The position numbers and the translations under genes were made by a program. Shown piece by piece: positions 37,897 through 47,387 of a stretch of 64,000 nt of DNA; position 1 is the first letter of the stretch, and each line of letters begins with the position of its first letter. The notes beneath the pieces were generated by a model. It worked only from the letters and a program-made list of their open reading frames with translations. It did no database searches and was not told the origin of the DNA. This DNA is from an uncultured Bacteroidota bacterium. GTDB lineage: Bacteria; Bacteroidota; Bacteroidia; Bacteroidales; P3. The stretch covers positions 1 through 64,000 of the forward strand of contig CACYZN010000018.1 of NCBI GenBank assembly GCA_902778925.1. Direction: 5' to 3'.

Positions 37897-40486
37897 AGCT
37901 TTCTTCCAGCTGCCGGCTGGTCTCGCCCTTCTCTATTTCAAAGACAATCTTGCCCTCGCCACCGTCGTCGGCGTCGCTGCAGGTGATGCATATTGTGTCG
38001 CCCGGCAGTATGTCGGCCTTGATTATCTCGTCGGCCAGGTCGTCCTCGATGTAGCGCTGTATGGCACGACGCAGCGGACGGGCGCCGTACTGCTCGTCCC
38101 AGCCCTTGGCCACCAGATAGTCCTTGGCCTTCTCGTCGATGGTGACGCCGAAGCCCATCTGGCGTATGCGGTCGAACAGGCCGTGCAGCTCGATGTCGAT
38201 GATGCGGTGTATGTCCTCGCGCTTGAGGCTGTTGAAGTAGATGATGTCGTCGATGCGATTGATGAATTCGGGGGCGAAGCTCTTCTTCAGGCTCTTCTCT
38301 ATGACGTCGCGCTGCATGGCGTCGCGTTCGGCTATGCGGGCGGCGGTGTTGAAGCCCACGCCGACGCCGAAGTCCTTCAGCTGGCGGCTGCCTATGTTCG
38401 AGGTCATGATGATAATGGTGTTCTTGAAGTCGACCTTGCGACCGATGCCGTCGGTGAGCACACCGTCGTCGAGCACCTGCAGCAGCACGTTGAACACGTC
38501 GGGGTGGGCTTTCTCGATTTCGTCGAGCAGCACAATGCTGTAGGGTTTGCGGCGCACGCGCTCGGTCAGCTGGCCGCCTTCTTCGTAGCCCACGTATCCC
38601 GGAGGCGCTCCTATGAGTCGGCTGACGGCGAACTTCTCCATGTACTCGCTCATGTCGATGCGTATCATGGCGCTTTCGCTGTCGAAGAGGTATTTGGCCA
38701 GTATCTTGGTGAGGTAGGTTTTGCCGACGCCGGTGGGGCCGAGGAAGAGGAAGGAGCCTATGGGGCGGTTGGGGTCCTTGAGGCCGGCGCGGTTGCGGCG
38801 TATGGCTTTGGCTATCTGTGCTATGGCTTCGTCCTGGCCCACCACGCTGCCTTTCAGTTCGCTTTCCATGCTGAGCAGACGCCCCTGCTCGCTTTCGGCA
38901 ATGCGCTCCACGGGCACGCCGGTCATCATGGCCACCACGGCGGCCACGTCGGCCTGACGCACGGTGACGCGGCGTTCTTTCTCGTCGTTTTCCCACTGCT
39001 TTTTCATGTCGGCGAGCTTGGCGGTGAGGTCGCGCTCCTGGTCGCGCAGTTCGGCGGCTTCGCTGTAGCGCTTGGTGGCCAGCACCTCTTTCTTCTGCTC
39101 GGCGACGCGGGCCACTTCGGCCTCGAGGCTGACAATCTCGTCGGGCACCCGCACATTGGCTATGCGCACGCGGGCGCCGGCCTCGTCGAGGGCGTCGATG
39201 GCCTTGTCGGGCTGCAGGCGGTCGCTCACGTAGCGTTCGGTGAGGTCGACGCAGGCCTGCAGGGCTTCGTCGCTGAAGCGCACCAGGTGATGGTCCTCAT
39301 ACTTGTCCTTTATGTTCTGCAGTATCTCGAGGGTTTCTTCGGGGGTGGCGGGTTCGACCAGCACTTTCTGGAAGCGGCGCTCGAGGGCGGTGTCTTTCTC
39401 GATGTACTGCCGGTACTCGTCGAGGGTGGTGGTGCCTATGCACTGTATGGTTCCGCGCGAGAGGGCGGGCTTGAACATGTTGCTGGCGTCGAGCGAGCCG
39501 CTGGCCGAGCCGGCGCCCACGATGGTGTGTATTTCGTCGATGAAGATGATGATTTCGGGGTGCTGCTCGAGTTCGTTGATGATGGCTTTCATGCGTTCCT
39601 CGAACTGGCCGCGGTATTTGGTGCCGGCGACGAGGCTTGCCAGGTCGAGGCTCATCAGGCGTTTGCCGAATAGGGTGCGCGGCACGTTGCCCTCGGCGAT
39701 GCGCATGGCCAGTCCCTCGGCGATGGCGCTTTTGCCGACGCCGCTTTCGCCAATGAGGATGGGGTTGTTCTTCTTGCGGCGAGAGAGAATCTGTGCTATG
39801 CGGTCCATCTCCTTCTGTCGGCCCACGATGGGGTCGAGTTTGCCCTGTTCGGCGAGCAGGGTCAGGTCGCGGCCGAAGTTTTCGAGGGCTGGGGTGCCGC
39901 TTTTGCTTTTGGCTTTGGCCGAGGGGGCGGCTTTGGACTCGAGGTCGGGGTCGGCGAAGGGGTCGTCGTTGTCGTCGTCGCTGGTCTGGGCGCTGAAGTC
40001 GGGCAGTTGGCCGCTTTCGTCGGCCTCGCCTTGGGCGTGGCCGCGCACGGCACGGGCGAAGCGTTCGTAGTTGACGCCGGCTTTCTGCAGCAGGTTGCTC
40101 ACCAGGTTGTCGCCTTCCTGCAGTATGGCCAGGATGAGGTGGTAGGTGTGTATCTCTTTCGACTTCATCTTGATGCTTTCCAGATAGCTGAGGCGGAGCA
40201 CCTTCTCGGTCTGTCGCAGCATGGGTATCTCGCTGTCGGACGAGTAGCGTATGTCGGCGCTGGCCTGGCTTACGCTGCGTTCAATGCGCTCCTTGACGTC
40301 GTTGCAGTCGACGCCGAGGGCCGAGAGCATGGCCACGGCCGAGCACTCGGGTACGCGCATGATGCCGAGGAAGAGGTGTTCCACGCCGATGCCGCCGTTT
40401 TTGAGGCGCATGGCTTCGTCGCGGCTGAAGTTCGAGGCACGGCGTGTATTTTCCGTTACGTTGGTATTGTTCATATTCGATGCCAT
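37868..40486 (-). CDS. clpC: ATP-dependent Clp protease ATP-binding subunit ClpC
   Basis: Hsp100/AAA+ unfoldase that feeds proteins to ClpP. About 872 residues: a Clp-N repeat domain at the N-terminus (FSRDEAMRLKNGGIGVEHLFLGIM), the first AAA+ module with Walker A GESGVGKS near 242, a UVR-like coiled segment (ELRDQERDLTAKLADMKKQW near 470), and the second AAA+ module with Walker A GPTGVGKT near 577. The start at 40486 (MASNM) is provisional: the -7 box at 40501-40508 leaves almost no leader for it, so the Met at 40474 (MNNTN) is an alternative. Upstream in-frame codons to 40645 precede the promoter and are not used. The stop lies inside the neighbouring ATP-grasp gene. Confidence 0.96.
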   Translation of the reverse strand: MASNMNNTNVTENTRRASNFSRDEAMRLKNGGIGVEHLFLGIMRVPECSAVAMLSALGVDCNDVKERIERSVSQASADIRYSSDSEIPMLRQTEKVLRLSYLESIKMKSKEIHTYHLILAILQEGDNLVSNLLQKAGVNYERFARAVRGHAQGEADESGQLPDFSAQTSDDDNDDPFADPDLESKAAPSAKAKSKSGTPALENFGRDLTLLAEQGKLDPIVGRQKEMDRIAQILSRRKKNNPILIGESGVGKSAIAEGLAMRIAEGNVPRTLFGKRLMSLDLASLVAGTKYRGQFEERMKAIINELEQHPEIIIFIDEIHTIVGAGSASGSLDASNMFKPALSRGTIQCIGTTTLDEYRQYIEKDTALERRFQKVLVEPATPEETLEILQNIKDKYEDHHLVRFSDEALQACVDLTERYVSDRLQPDKAIDALDEAGARVRIANVRVPDEIVSLEAEVARVAEQKKEVLATKRYSEAAELRDQERDLTAKLADMKKQWENDEKERRVTVRQADVAAVVAMMTGVPVERIAESEQGRLLSMESELKGSVVGQDEAIAQIAKAIRRNRAGLKDPNRPIGSFLFLGPTGVGKTYLTKILAKYLFDSESAMIRIDMSEYMEKFAVSRLIGAPPGYVGYEEGGQLTERVRRKPYSIVLLDEIEKAHPDVFNVLLQVLDDGVLTDGIGRKVDFKNTIIIMTSNIGSRQLKDFGVGVGFNTAARIAERDAMQRDVIEKSLKKSFAPEFINRIDDIIYFNSLKREDIHRIIDIELHGLFDRIRQMGFGVTIDEKAKDYLVAKGWDEQYGARPLRRAIQRYIEDDLADEIIKADILPGDTICITCSDADDGGEGKIVFEIEKGETSRQLEESFNAEPEPIE

Positions 40487-40500
40487 AGTATTTCGAATTG

Positions 40501-40530
40501 CAAAAGTACTACAATTAGTTGTATTGCAAA
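40501..40530 (-). promoter_or_regulatory. Bacteroidetes promoter of clpC
   Basis: On the minus strand TACTTTTG (plus 40501-40508) is a -7 box and TTTG (plus CAAA 40527-40530) about 18-19 bp upstream is the -33 element. The leader is very short. Confidence 0.8.
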
Positions 40531-40704
40531 TTCGATGCCAGCACATATTATCAACAGCCTCATGTGGATACGCCGCCGGTGCCGCCGCAGGGAGTCGTTT
40601 TCGCGTGCGGTTTGTTGATGCCTTAGTGGCTGATACTGAATACATACCGAGCCTCGAGGTGTTCTTATGTACTGATAATCAGTTCCTCTCCGGTTCCTCT
40701 CCTG

Positions 40705-40802
40705 ATCCCCTCCGGTAGTTCTTATATCGTTCTTATGTATTTCTTATGTATTTCTTATGTTTTAAACATAAATACAACATAAGAAATACATAAGAAGTAC
40801 AT
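40705..40802. repeat. Palindromic tandem-repeat element, copy D
   Basis: Reverse-complement version of copy C: the edge CCCCTCCGGTAGTTCTTA is on the left, then units TTCTTATGTA, the core ATGTTTTAAACAT and units TACATAAGAA on the right. It lies in the 489-bp divergent spacer between clpC and gyrA, between the two promoters. Confidence 0.9.
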
Positions 40803-40803
40803 G

Positions 40804-40845
40804 GAGAGTTGAGAGTGAAGAGTGGAGAGTTGAGAGTGGAGAGTG
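40804..40845. repeat. Six tandem 7-bp repeats (GAGAGTT/GAGAGTG) before gyrA
   Basis: Six consecutive units GAGAGTT, GAGAGTG, AAGAGTG, GAGAGTT, GAGAGTG and GAGAGTG directly after palindrome copy D. The same 7-bp family occurs in the M16-like gene at 48.0 kb. Confidence 0.85.
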
Positions 40846-40876
40846 TTGAAAAAATTGTGCTAAAAAAGAGGTGAAA

Positions 40877-40910
40877 TTTGCGGCGGAATGGAAAAAAAAC
40901 TGTATTTTTG
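40877..40910 (+). promoter_or_regulatory. Bacteroidetes promoter of gyrA
   Basis: TTTG at 40877-40880 and TATTTTTG at 40903-40910 match the -33 and -7 elements with about 22 bp between them. The gyrA start is 65 bp downstream in an AT-rich leader. Confidence 0.75.
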
Positions 40911-40975
40911 TGTTTCAAGACGCATGGTGGGTGCGCCGTTAAACATTTGAATAATAGAATAATATAATAATATTG

Positions 40976-43516
40976 ATGGATACAGAGAATGGAAAAATCA
41001 CTCGCGTAGATATAGAGACGACGATGAAGACGGCCTATATCGACTATGCCATGTCTGTGATTGTGGCGCGAGCATTGCCCGATGTGCGCGACGGTTTCAA
41101 GCCGGTGCATCGTCGCATACTTTATTCGATGAATGAGAACGGCATCCTTTACAACACCCCGACGAAGAAGAGTGCCCGCATTGTGGGCGACGTGATGGGT
41201 AAGTATCACCCACACGGCGACTCGAGCATCTACGGTGCGTTGGTGCGACTGGCGCAGGACTGGTCGATGCGCTACACGCTGGTGGACGGCCAGGGTAACT
41301 TCGGCTCGATCGACGGCGACTCGCCGGCTGCCATGCGATACACTGAGGCCCGGCTGAAGCAGATAAGCAACGAGCTGGTGGCCGACATAGACAAGGAGAC
41401 GGTGGATATGGTGCCGACGTATGACAACGAGGGCGAGGAGCCTTCGGTGCTGCCGGCGAAGATACCGAATCTGCTGGTGAACGGTTCGAACGGCATCGCG
41501 GTGGGTATGGCCACCAACATGCCGACGCACAACCTGAGCGAGGTGCTGGACGGCTGCATGGCTTTCATCGACAACCGCGACATCACGATCGAGGAGCTGA
41601 TGCAGTATGTGAAGGCTCCGGACTTCCCGCTGGGCGGTATCATATACGGCTACAACGGTGTGCGCGAGGCCTACACGACGGGCCGCGGCAGCATCATACT
41701 GCGTGCGGACACGGCGATAGAGGAGGATGCGAAGGGGCACAATCTGATTGTGGCCACCACGATTCCCTATGGCGTGAACAAGAGCGAGATGATCAAGAAG
41801 ACCGCCAACCTGGTGAAGGAGGGTAAGATAGAGGGTATACTGGATATACGCGACGAGAGTGACAAGGACGGTATCAGGGTGGTGTATGTGCTGCGCAACG
41901 ACGTGGTGCCTAATGTGATTTTGAACAAGCTGTTCCAGTTCACGGAGCTGCAGTCGAGTTTCGCGGTGAACAATATCGCGCTGGTGCACGGGCGTCCGCA
42001 GCTGCTGAACCTGAAGCAGCTGATACAGTATTTCATAGAGCACCGCGAGGAAGTGGTGACGCGTCGCACGCGCTACGATATGGCGAAGGCCGAGGAGAGG
42101 GCACACATACTCTCGGGATTGCTGCGAGCCATAGACATCATCGACGAGATAGTGGCGCTGATAAGGGCGAGCAAGACGCCCGACGAGGCGCGGCAGGGGC
42201 TGGTGGACCGCTACCAGTTCAGCGACCTGCAGGCGCGCGCCATCGTGGACATGCGACTGGCCCAGCTCACGGGTCTGCAGCACCAGAAGCTGCAGGACGA
42301 GTATGACGAGAAGATGCGCTTCATAGAGAGGTGCAAGGAGATACTTGGCGACCACAATGTGCTGATGCAGGTGATAAAGGACGAGTTGGCCGAGCTGAAG
42401 GAGAAGTACGGCGACGAGCGTCGCACGATGATCAAGTACGATGCCGCCAACTTCCGCATAGAGGACACGATACCGGACGAGCAGGTGGTGATCACCATCT
42501 CGCACAAGGGCTACATAAAGCGTACGCCGCTGGCGGAATACCGTACGCAGAGCCGCGGAGGCGTTGGGTCGAAGGGCAGTGCCGTGAGGTCGGAGGACTT
42601 CGTGGAGCATATCTTCACCTGCACCAACCACAACTACCTGCTGCTGTTCACCGAGAAGGGTCGCTGCTATTGGATGCGCGCCTTCGAGGTGCCCGAGGGT
42701 GAACGCAACACCAAGGGTCGCCCGATACTGAACTGCATAAACATTGAGCCCGACGACAAGGTGAAGGCATACGTGAATGTGGAGACGCTGAGCGATGCCG
42801 AGTACGTGGGCAACCACTATATAGTGATGTGCACGCGCAGCGGCATAGTGAAGAAGACTTCGCTGGAGGCCTATTCGCGTCCGCGCACCAACGGTATCAT
42901 CGCTGTGGGCATACGCGAGGGCGACGAACTGCTGACGGCCCGCCTCACCGACGGCGAGAGCTACATGCTGATTGCATCGAAAAAGGGCAAGGTGATGATC
43001 TGCCCGGAGAAGGAGTTCCGCGCGATGGGACGCGGAGCATCGGGCGTGAAGGGTATGGATTTGGACGGCGAGGACGATGCCGCCATCGACATGCTGTGTC
43101 TGCCCAGCGAGGACGAGAACCTGCTGGTGGTGACGGAGCACGGCTACGGCAAACGCTCGGCGCTGGCCGACTACCGTGCCACACTGCACCGTGGCGGCAA
43201 GGGTGTGAAGGCGATGCAGATCACCGAGAAGACGGGTTCGCTGGTGGCGGTGACGAATGTGACCGACGACCACGACCTGATGATAATCAACCGTTCGGGT
43301 ATCACCATCCGCATGAAGGTGGCCGACCTGAGGGTGCTGGGCCGAGCAACACAAGGTGTGAAGCTGATCGACCTGCGCGGCAAGGACTATATAGCCTCTA
43401 TCACCAAGGTGCCGACCGACGATGAGGAGGAGCAGCAGGCCGACGTGAATACCGCCGAAGAAAACAATATCGACACCGAGAGCAATAATGTGGAGGGTGG
43501 CGATACTAAAGAGTAA
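40976..43516 (+). CDS. gyrA: DNA gyrase subunit A
   Basis: Introduces negative supercoils with GyrB. The 846-residue protein starts [35 protein letters not shown]. The catalytic Tyr is Y122 in [10 protein letters not shown]. The quinolone-contact region [20 protein letters not shown] has Ser at position 83. The C-terminal domain holds beta-pinwheel blades, with the GyrA-box sequence SRGGVGSKG near residue 525 and repeated GxKxMxxTEK-type motifs ([15 protein letters not shown] near 740). The acidic tail ends after 846 residues. The ATG at 40976 is used; a TTG one codon upstream is not needed. Confidence 0.97.
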   Translation: MDTENGKITRVDIETTMKTAYIDYAMSVIVARALPDVRDGFKPVHRRILYSMNENGILYNTPTKKSARIVGDVMGKYHPHGDSSIYGALVRLAQDWSMRYTLVDGQGNFGSIDGDSPAAMRYTEARLKQISNELVADIDKETVDMVPTYDNEGEEPSVLPAKIPNLLVNGSNGIAVGMATNMPTHNLSEVLDGCMAFIDNRDITIEELMQYVKAPDFPLGGIIYGYNGVREAYTTGRGSIILRADTAIEEDAKGHNLIVATTIPYGVNKSEMIKKTANLVKEGKIEGILDIRDESDKDGIRVVYVLRNDVVPNVILNKLFQFTELQSSFAVNNIALVHGRPQLLNLKQLIQYFIEHREEVVTRRTRYDMAKAEERAHILSGLLRAIDIIDEIVALIRASKTPDEARQGLVDRYQFSDLQARAIVDMRLAQLTGLQHQKLQDEYDEKMRFIERCKEILGDHNVLMQVIKDELAELKEKYGDERRTMIKYDAANFRIEDTIPDEQVVITISHKGYIKRTPLAEYRTQSRGGVGSKGSAVRSEDFVEHIFTCTNHNYLLLFTEKGRCYWMRAFEVPEGERNTKGRPILNCINIEPDDKVKAYVNVETLSDAEYVGNHYIVMCTRSGIVKKTSLEAYSRPRTNGIIAVGIREGDELLTARLTDGESYMLIASKKGKVMICPEKEFRAMGRGASGVKGMDLDGEDDAAIDMLCLPSEDENLLVVTEHGYGKRSALADYRATLHRGGKGVKAMQITEKTGSLVAVTNVTDDHDLMIINRSGITIRMKVADLRVLGRATQGVKLIDLRGKDYIASITKVPTDDEEEQQADVNTAEENNIDTESNNVEGGDTKE

Positions 43517-43542
43517 ATAACCAATAAAAACAGAGAATAGCT

Positions 43543-44769
43543 ATGAAACTGAAAAAGATTGCCATGATTGTGGCCCTCAGCGCGCTCACCGCTGGCGTAA
43601 GTGCACAGAACCTCAATGTGCAGAGCGCTATACAGGACCTGAAGAAGAACTACCTGAAGAAGGCAAAGGCCGAGATCGACGCAGCCTGCGAGCACGAGTC
43701 GACCAAGGAAGACGCCAAGACGTGGTGCTACAAGGGCCTTATCTATAGCCGCATCGGAGGAGAGGCCTCGAACCCCAAGTCGAAGTTCAAAGACCTGGCA
43801 CCCGACTGGGCCGAGCAGGCCTATGCCGCCGCTATGGAGTGCAAGCGACTTGACACGAAGAACGAGTACGCCAACGAGAACAACTCGGTGTTCAGCTATG
43901 TTGGCAACGAGTACTACGGTCGCGCTACCGAGAACTACAACAACCAGAAGTACGCCGAAGCCCTGGAGGCTGCCGAGAAGGCCATCGAGATGTTCAACAA
44001 CTCGGGCAACAGCAAGTTTGCCAGCGAGTCGATGTACATCGCCGGCATCAGCGCCTATGCCATGAAGGACAACGACAACATGAAGAAGTACTTCAACAAC
44101 CTGATCCGCAAGCGTACCGACAAGCAGTTTGTATACCGCACCCTGTTCAACATCTACAAGGATGAAGACAACAAGGAGGCAGCGATGAAGGTGGCGAACA
44201 GCTACATGAAGAACTGCAAGGACGACTACAACGCCTACCTGCTCACCGCCGAGGGTTACCTGCTCAACGAGAACCTCGAGAAGGGCAAGGAGATGATCAA
44301 CATGGCCCTCGAGAAGACCAAAGACTCCATCCACATCTACCCGCAGATACTGAGCCTGGCCGCCACCATCCTGGAGACCACACAGGACTATGCCGGCGCC
44401 GAAGCCCGCTACAAAGAGTCGCTGGCTCTTGCACCCAACCAGTTCGAGGCCAACTTCGGCATGGGCAAGATGATCTTCAACCGTGGTGTCGACAAGCTCG
44501 ATGCCGCCAACGCAGTACCTCCCGACGACGAGAGCGGCCTCTACGACAAGCTGCTTGCCGAAAGCAACGAGTTCTTCCGCGAGTCGGTGCAGTACTTCAC
44601 CTCAGCCATCACCTTCCTCGATGCACTGCCTTCGAGCACCAAGGCTGCCAACCGTCCCAACCTCTTCAACTGCCTCACCGCCCTCAAGACCGTCTATGCC
44701 CGCCTGGAGATGTACGACGAGCTGAAGGCCGTCAACGCCCGTCTGGAAGAAATCCAGCAGGAAGGCTGA
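43543..44769 (+). CDS. Exported tetratricopeptide-repeat protein
   Basis: A 408-residue protein with a signal peptide (MKLKKIAMIVALSALTAGVSA, cut before QNLNVQ). The body is alpha-helical with several TPR-like pairs, for example EYYGRATENYNNQKYAEALEAAEKAIEMF near 130-155, a family-like IYPQILSLAATILETTQDYAGAEARYKESLALAPNQFEANFGMGKMIFNRG near 270-315, and EMYDELKAVNARLEEI at the C-terminus. No lipobox is present, so it is periplasmic and probably a protein-protein scaffold. It follows gyrA by 26 bp; a strong terminator lies after it. Function unknown. Confidence 0.85.
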   Translation: MKLKKIAMIVALSALTAGVSAQNLNVQSAIQDLKKNYLKKAKAEIDAACEHESTKEDAKTWCYKGLIYSRIGGEASNPKSKFKDLAPDWAEQAYAAAMECKRLDTKNEYANENNSVFSYVGNEYYGRATENYNNQKYAEALEAAEKAIEMFNNSGNSKFASESMYIAGISAYAMKDNDNMKKYFNNLIRKRTDKQFVYRTLFNIYKDEDNKEAAMKVANSYMKNCKDDYNAYLLTAEGYLLNENLEKGKEMINMALEKTKDSIHIYPQILSLAATILETTQDYAGAEARYKESLALAPNQFEANFGMGKMIFNRGVDKLDAANAVPPDDESGLYDKLLAESNEFFRESVQYFTSAITFLDALPSSTKAANRPNLFNCLTALKTVYARLEMYDELKAVNARLEEIQQEG

Positions 44770-44793
44770 TACCAATTCCCCATAGAACATATC

Positions 44794-44835
44794 AGGAAGG
44801 GCCCGGTGCGAAATCGGGTCCTTCCTCATTTTTTG
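44794..44835 (+). terminator. Intrinsic terminator after the TPR gene
   Basis: AGGAAGGGCCCG (44794-44805) pairs with CGGGTCCTTCCT (44815-44826), followed by CATTTTTTG. It ends the gyrA-TPR transcript. Confidence 0.92.
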
Positions 44836-44880
44836 TCCTGCTTGGCACAATAAAAGAGAACGCTGTGTGTTATTGCTGTA

Positions 44881-47328
44881 GTGAAACGGATTGCGATACT
44901 CATACTCTTCATCACCGCCGCCCTGGTGCACACCGCCGCACAGGGAGTGGTGGAGGGTGTGGTGAGCGACAGTCGCACCGCCGCACCGCTCGAGATGGTC
45001 AACGTCGGTGTGATAGGCCAGCCTGCCGGTACCGCTACCGACGCCCGAGGTTCCTACTCCATCAAGATCGCCCAATCCGACAGTGTGACACTGCGCTTCT
45101 CCTACACCGGCTACGAACCCCGCGAGGTGCGCCTGCTGGTGAAAGGCCGTCTGCCGCTGGACATATCCCTCAAGGCTACAGCCAAAAGCCTCGATGCCGT
45201 CGAGGTGAGCGACGAGAAAACCCGCCAGTCCAGCTTCCGTCAAATCGATGTGCAGAAGCTCGACGACGCCGTCGGACCCGGCAGCGGGGTGGAAAGTCTC
45301 CTGAAGACACTGCCCGACGTGAACTCCAACAACGAGCTCAGCAGCCAGTACTCCGTCCGCGGTGGCTCCTTCGACGAGAACCTCGTCTACATCAACGGCG
45401 TCGAGATATTCCGCCCCATGCTTATCCGCAGCGGCCAGCAGGAGGGCATGAGCATCATCAACCCCGACCTGGTTGACTACATACTCTTCTCGCCCGGCGG
45501 ATTCGACGCCACCTACGGCGACAAGATGTCCTCGGTGCTCGACATCACCTACAGCCGCCCGGTCGACCGCTTTGGTGGCAAAGTGTCCATGAGCCTGCTC
45601 GGCGGGAGCGCCACCGTGCAGGGCAGGGTGGGGGAGCGCTGGAGCTACGCCGCCGGTCTACGTCAGCACAGCAACCGCTACCTCCTATCCTCGCTCGACA
45701 CCCGTGGCAGCTACTCCACCAGCTACACCGACCTCCAGGCTCTCACCAACTGCCGCGTCAGCGACAAACTGGACATCGGCATGGTGGCCATGTTCAGCCG
45801 CAACGTATACGGCCTCGTGCCCGAAAGCCAGACCACCGCCTTCGGCCAACGTTCTTTCGAGCTCGACGTCTACTTCGACGGTGCCGAAGAGGACCGCTAT
45901 GCAACCCTCCTCGGGGCCATCACCTTCGACTACCGTCCAAATGACAACTGGCGCTTCAAAGGCAACCTCGCCACCCAGCATATTGCCGAGAACGAACGCT
46001 ACGACGTACAAAGCCAGTACTGGCTCTACATGCTCGGTATGGGCGAGCAGGTGGGCGAGGTGGAACGCTTCGACCTCGGAGTGGGCACCTTCCTCGAGCA
46101 CGCCCGCAACCGACTCGCCACCAACATACACTCTCTCGACCTGCGCGCCATCCGTCAGGCTACCCTTGGCACCTGGCAGCTCGGCGCCAAAGTGCAGTAC
46201 GAGCAGGTCGACGACCGACTGCGCGAATGGCGACTCTCCGACTCGGCAGGTTTCGCTATGCCTCTATCGCCACTGCAGCCCGGCGACAGCGCCAACAGTC
46301 CCAATCCCCCAATACTGCAGCAATTCGCCAATGCCCACGGCGGTATCTCCACCCTCCGGGCCACAGCCTTCGTCCATCGCGACTGGAACTTCACCCTCCG
46401 CCACGGAGCCGACCTCGTACTCACCGCCGGCCTCCGAGGGGGCCTCTACAACAGCAGTCTGCAATGCTACGACTGGCAGCAGCACACCGGCCTCCGCTCC
46501 ATTCTCAGCCCGCGACTCAGCGCCAGCCTCAAGCCACGCTGGCAGCACGACCTCCTCTTCCGTCTGGCTGCCGGCATCTACCAGCAGGCTCCCTTCTACC
46601 GCGAATACCGCTTCCCCGACGGCACCCTCGACGCCACTCTCCGCCCACAAACCTCCTACCAGACTACCGCCACCGCCGACTGGAACCTCCGCCTCTGGAA
46701 TCGCCCCTTCAAAATCACCGCCGACATCTACTACAAATACATCACCGACCTCGTACCCTACACCGTCGACAACCTCCGCATCACCTACCACCCCGACCAG
46801 TCGGCCGTAGCCTATGCCGCCGGCATCAGCCTACGCATCAACGGCCAGTTCGTTGACGGTCTCGAGTCCTGGGCCAGCATCTCGCTCATGCGTACACAGG
46901 AAGACATACAGGGCGACGAATTCGGCTGGCTCGACCGTCCCACCGACCAGCGCTTCTCGGCCAAGATATTCTTCCAGGACTACATACCCGACATGCCCTG
47001 GTGGCGCATGAGCCTCAGCCTCGTCTACGCCACCGGTATGCCCATCACCGCTCCCTACGGCCGCCAGCAGGTCGCACTCCGCCTCCCCTCCTACCTCCGC
47101 GTCGACTGGGGCAACACCGTCCAACTCTCGCGCTTCGCCGCCCTCCGCAACGCACGCCTCTTCCGGCTCGTCGACGACATACAGCTCGGCGTCGAGATAT
47201 TCAACCTCTTCAACATACGCAACGTCGTCTCCTACCTCTGGGTCACCGACTACGACGGCCATCCCTACCGTGTACCCAACTACCTCACTGCCCGCCAAAT
47301 CAACCTCAAACTAACCCTACTCTTCTGA
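44881..47328 (+). CDS. TonB-dependent receptor with carboxypeptidase-like plug extension
   Basis: An 815-residue outer-membrane receptor. It begins MKRIAILILFITAALVHTAAQ with a GTG start (44881), a signal peptide. Residues about 22-105 are a carboxypeptidase D-like regulatory domain (GVVEGVVSDSRTAAPLEMVNV, then YSIKIAQSDSVTLRFSYTGYEPREV). The plug follows (SVRGGSFDENLVYINGVEIF near 160-180 and FSPGGFDATYGDKMSSVLDI near 205-225). The rest is a beta-barrel of alternating aromatic strands ending ...QINLKLTLLF, with the C-terminal Phe typical of outer-membrane proteins. No SusD partner is adjacent, so the ligand is open. No promoter is obvious in the gap after the terminator. Confidence 0.9.
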   Translation: MKRIAILILFITAALVHTAAQGVVEGVVSDSRTAAPLEMVNVGVIGQPAGTATDARGSYSIKIAQSDSVTLRFSYTGYEPREVRLLVKGRLPLDISLKATAKSLDAVEVSDEKTRQSSFRQIDVQKLDDAVGPGSGVESLLKTLPDVNSNNELSSQYSVRGGSFDENLVYINGVEIFRPMLIRSGQQEGMSIINPDLVDYILFSPGGFDATYGDKMSSVLDITYSRPVDRFGGKVSMSLLGGSATVQGRVGERWSYAAGLRQHSNRYLLSSLDTRGSYSTSYTDLQALTNCRVSDKLDIGMVAMFSRNVYGLVPESQTTAFGQRSFELDVYFDGAEEDRYATLLGAITFDYRPNDNWRFKGNLATQHIAENERYDVQSQYWLYMLGMGEQVGEVERFDLGVGTFLEHARNRLATNIHSLDLRAIRQATLGTWQLGAKVQYEQVDDRLREWRLSDSAGFAMPLSPLQPGDSANSPNPPILQQFANAHGGISTLRATAFVHRDWNFTLRHGADLVLTAGLRGGLYNSSLQCYDWQQHTGLRSILSPRLSASLKPRWQHDLLFRLAAGIYQQAPFYREYRFPDGTLDATLRPQTSYQTTATADWNLRLWNRPFKITADIYYKYITDLVPYTVDNLRITYHPDQSAVAYAAGISLRINGQFVDGLESWASISLMRTQEDIQGDEFGWLDRPTDQRFSAKIFFQDYIPDMPWWRMSLSLVYATGMPITAPYGRQQVALRLPSYLRVDWGNTVQLSRFAALRNARLFRLVDDIQLGVEIFNLFNIRNVVSYLWVTDYDGHPYRVPNYLTARQINLKLTLLF

Positions 47329-47348
47329 TTTCAATTTCGAATTAAGCT

Positions 47349-47387
47349 TATCACCTCTCACCTTTCACCTATCACCTATCACCTCCC
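47349..47387. repeat. Tandem 7-bp repeats (TATCACC) before the M16-like gene
   Basis: Five units TATCACC, TCTCACC, TTTCACC, TATCACC and TATCACC, then a sixth TCCCATG whose ATG is the start codon at 47388. The array fills the spacer from 21 bp after the receptor stop to the start codon. Confidence 0.85.

Noticed and set aside
37760..39673. A long open frame antisense to clpC, and similar antisense frames in the M16 protease, dnaN, ppdK and gcvP genes
   Set aside because: GC-rich codon use leaves the opposite strand free of stops. The products are compositionally biased (Val, Gly, Ala, Glu, His), without family motifs or promoters, while the sense frames encode well-known proteins.
41200..41260. 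Gly at GyrA position 87 (Asp in E. coli) as a quinolone-resistance change
   Set aside because: Ser83 is unchanged, and as far as I recall Gly is the normal residue in this phylum, so no resistance is inferred.
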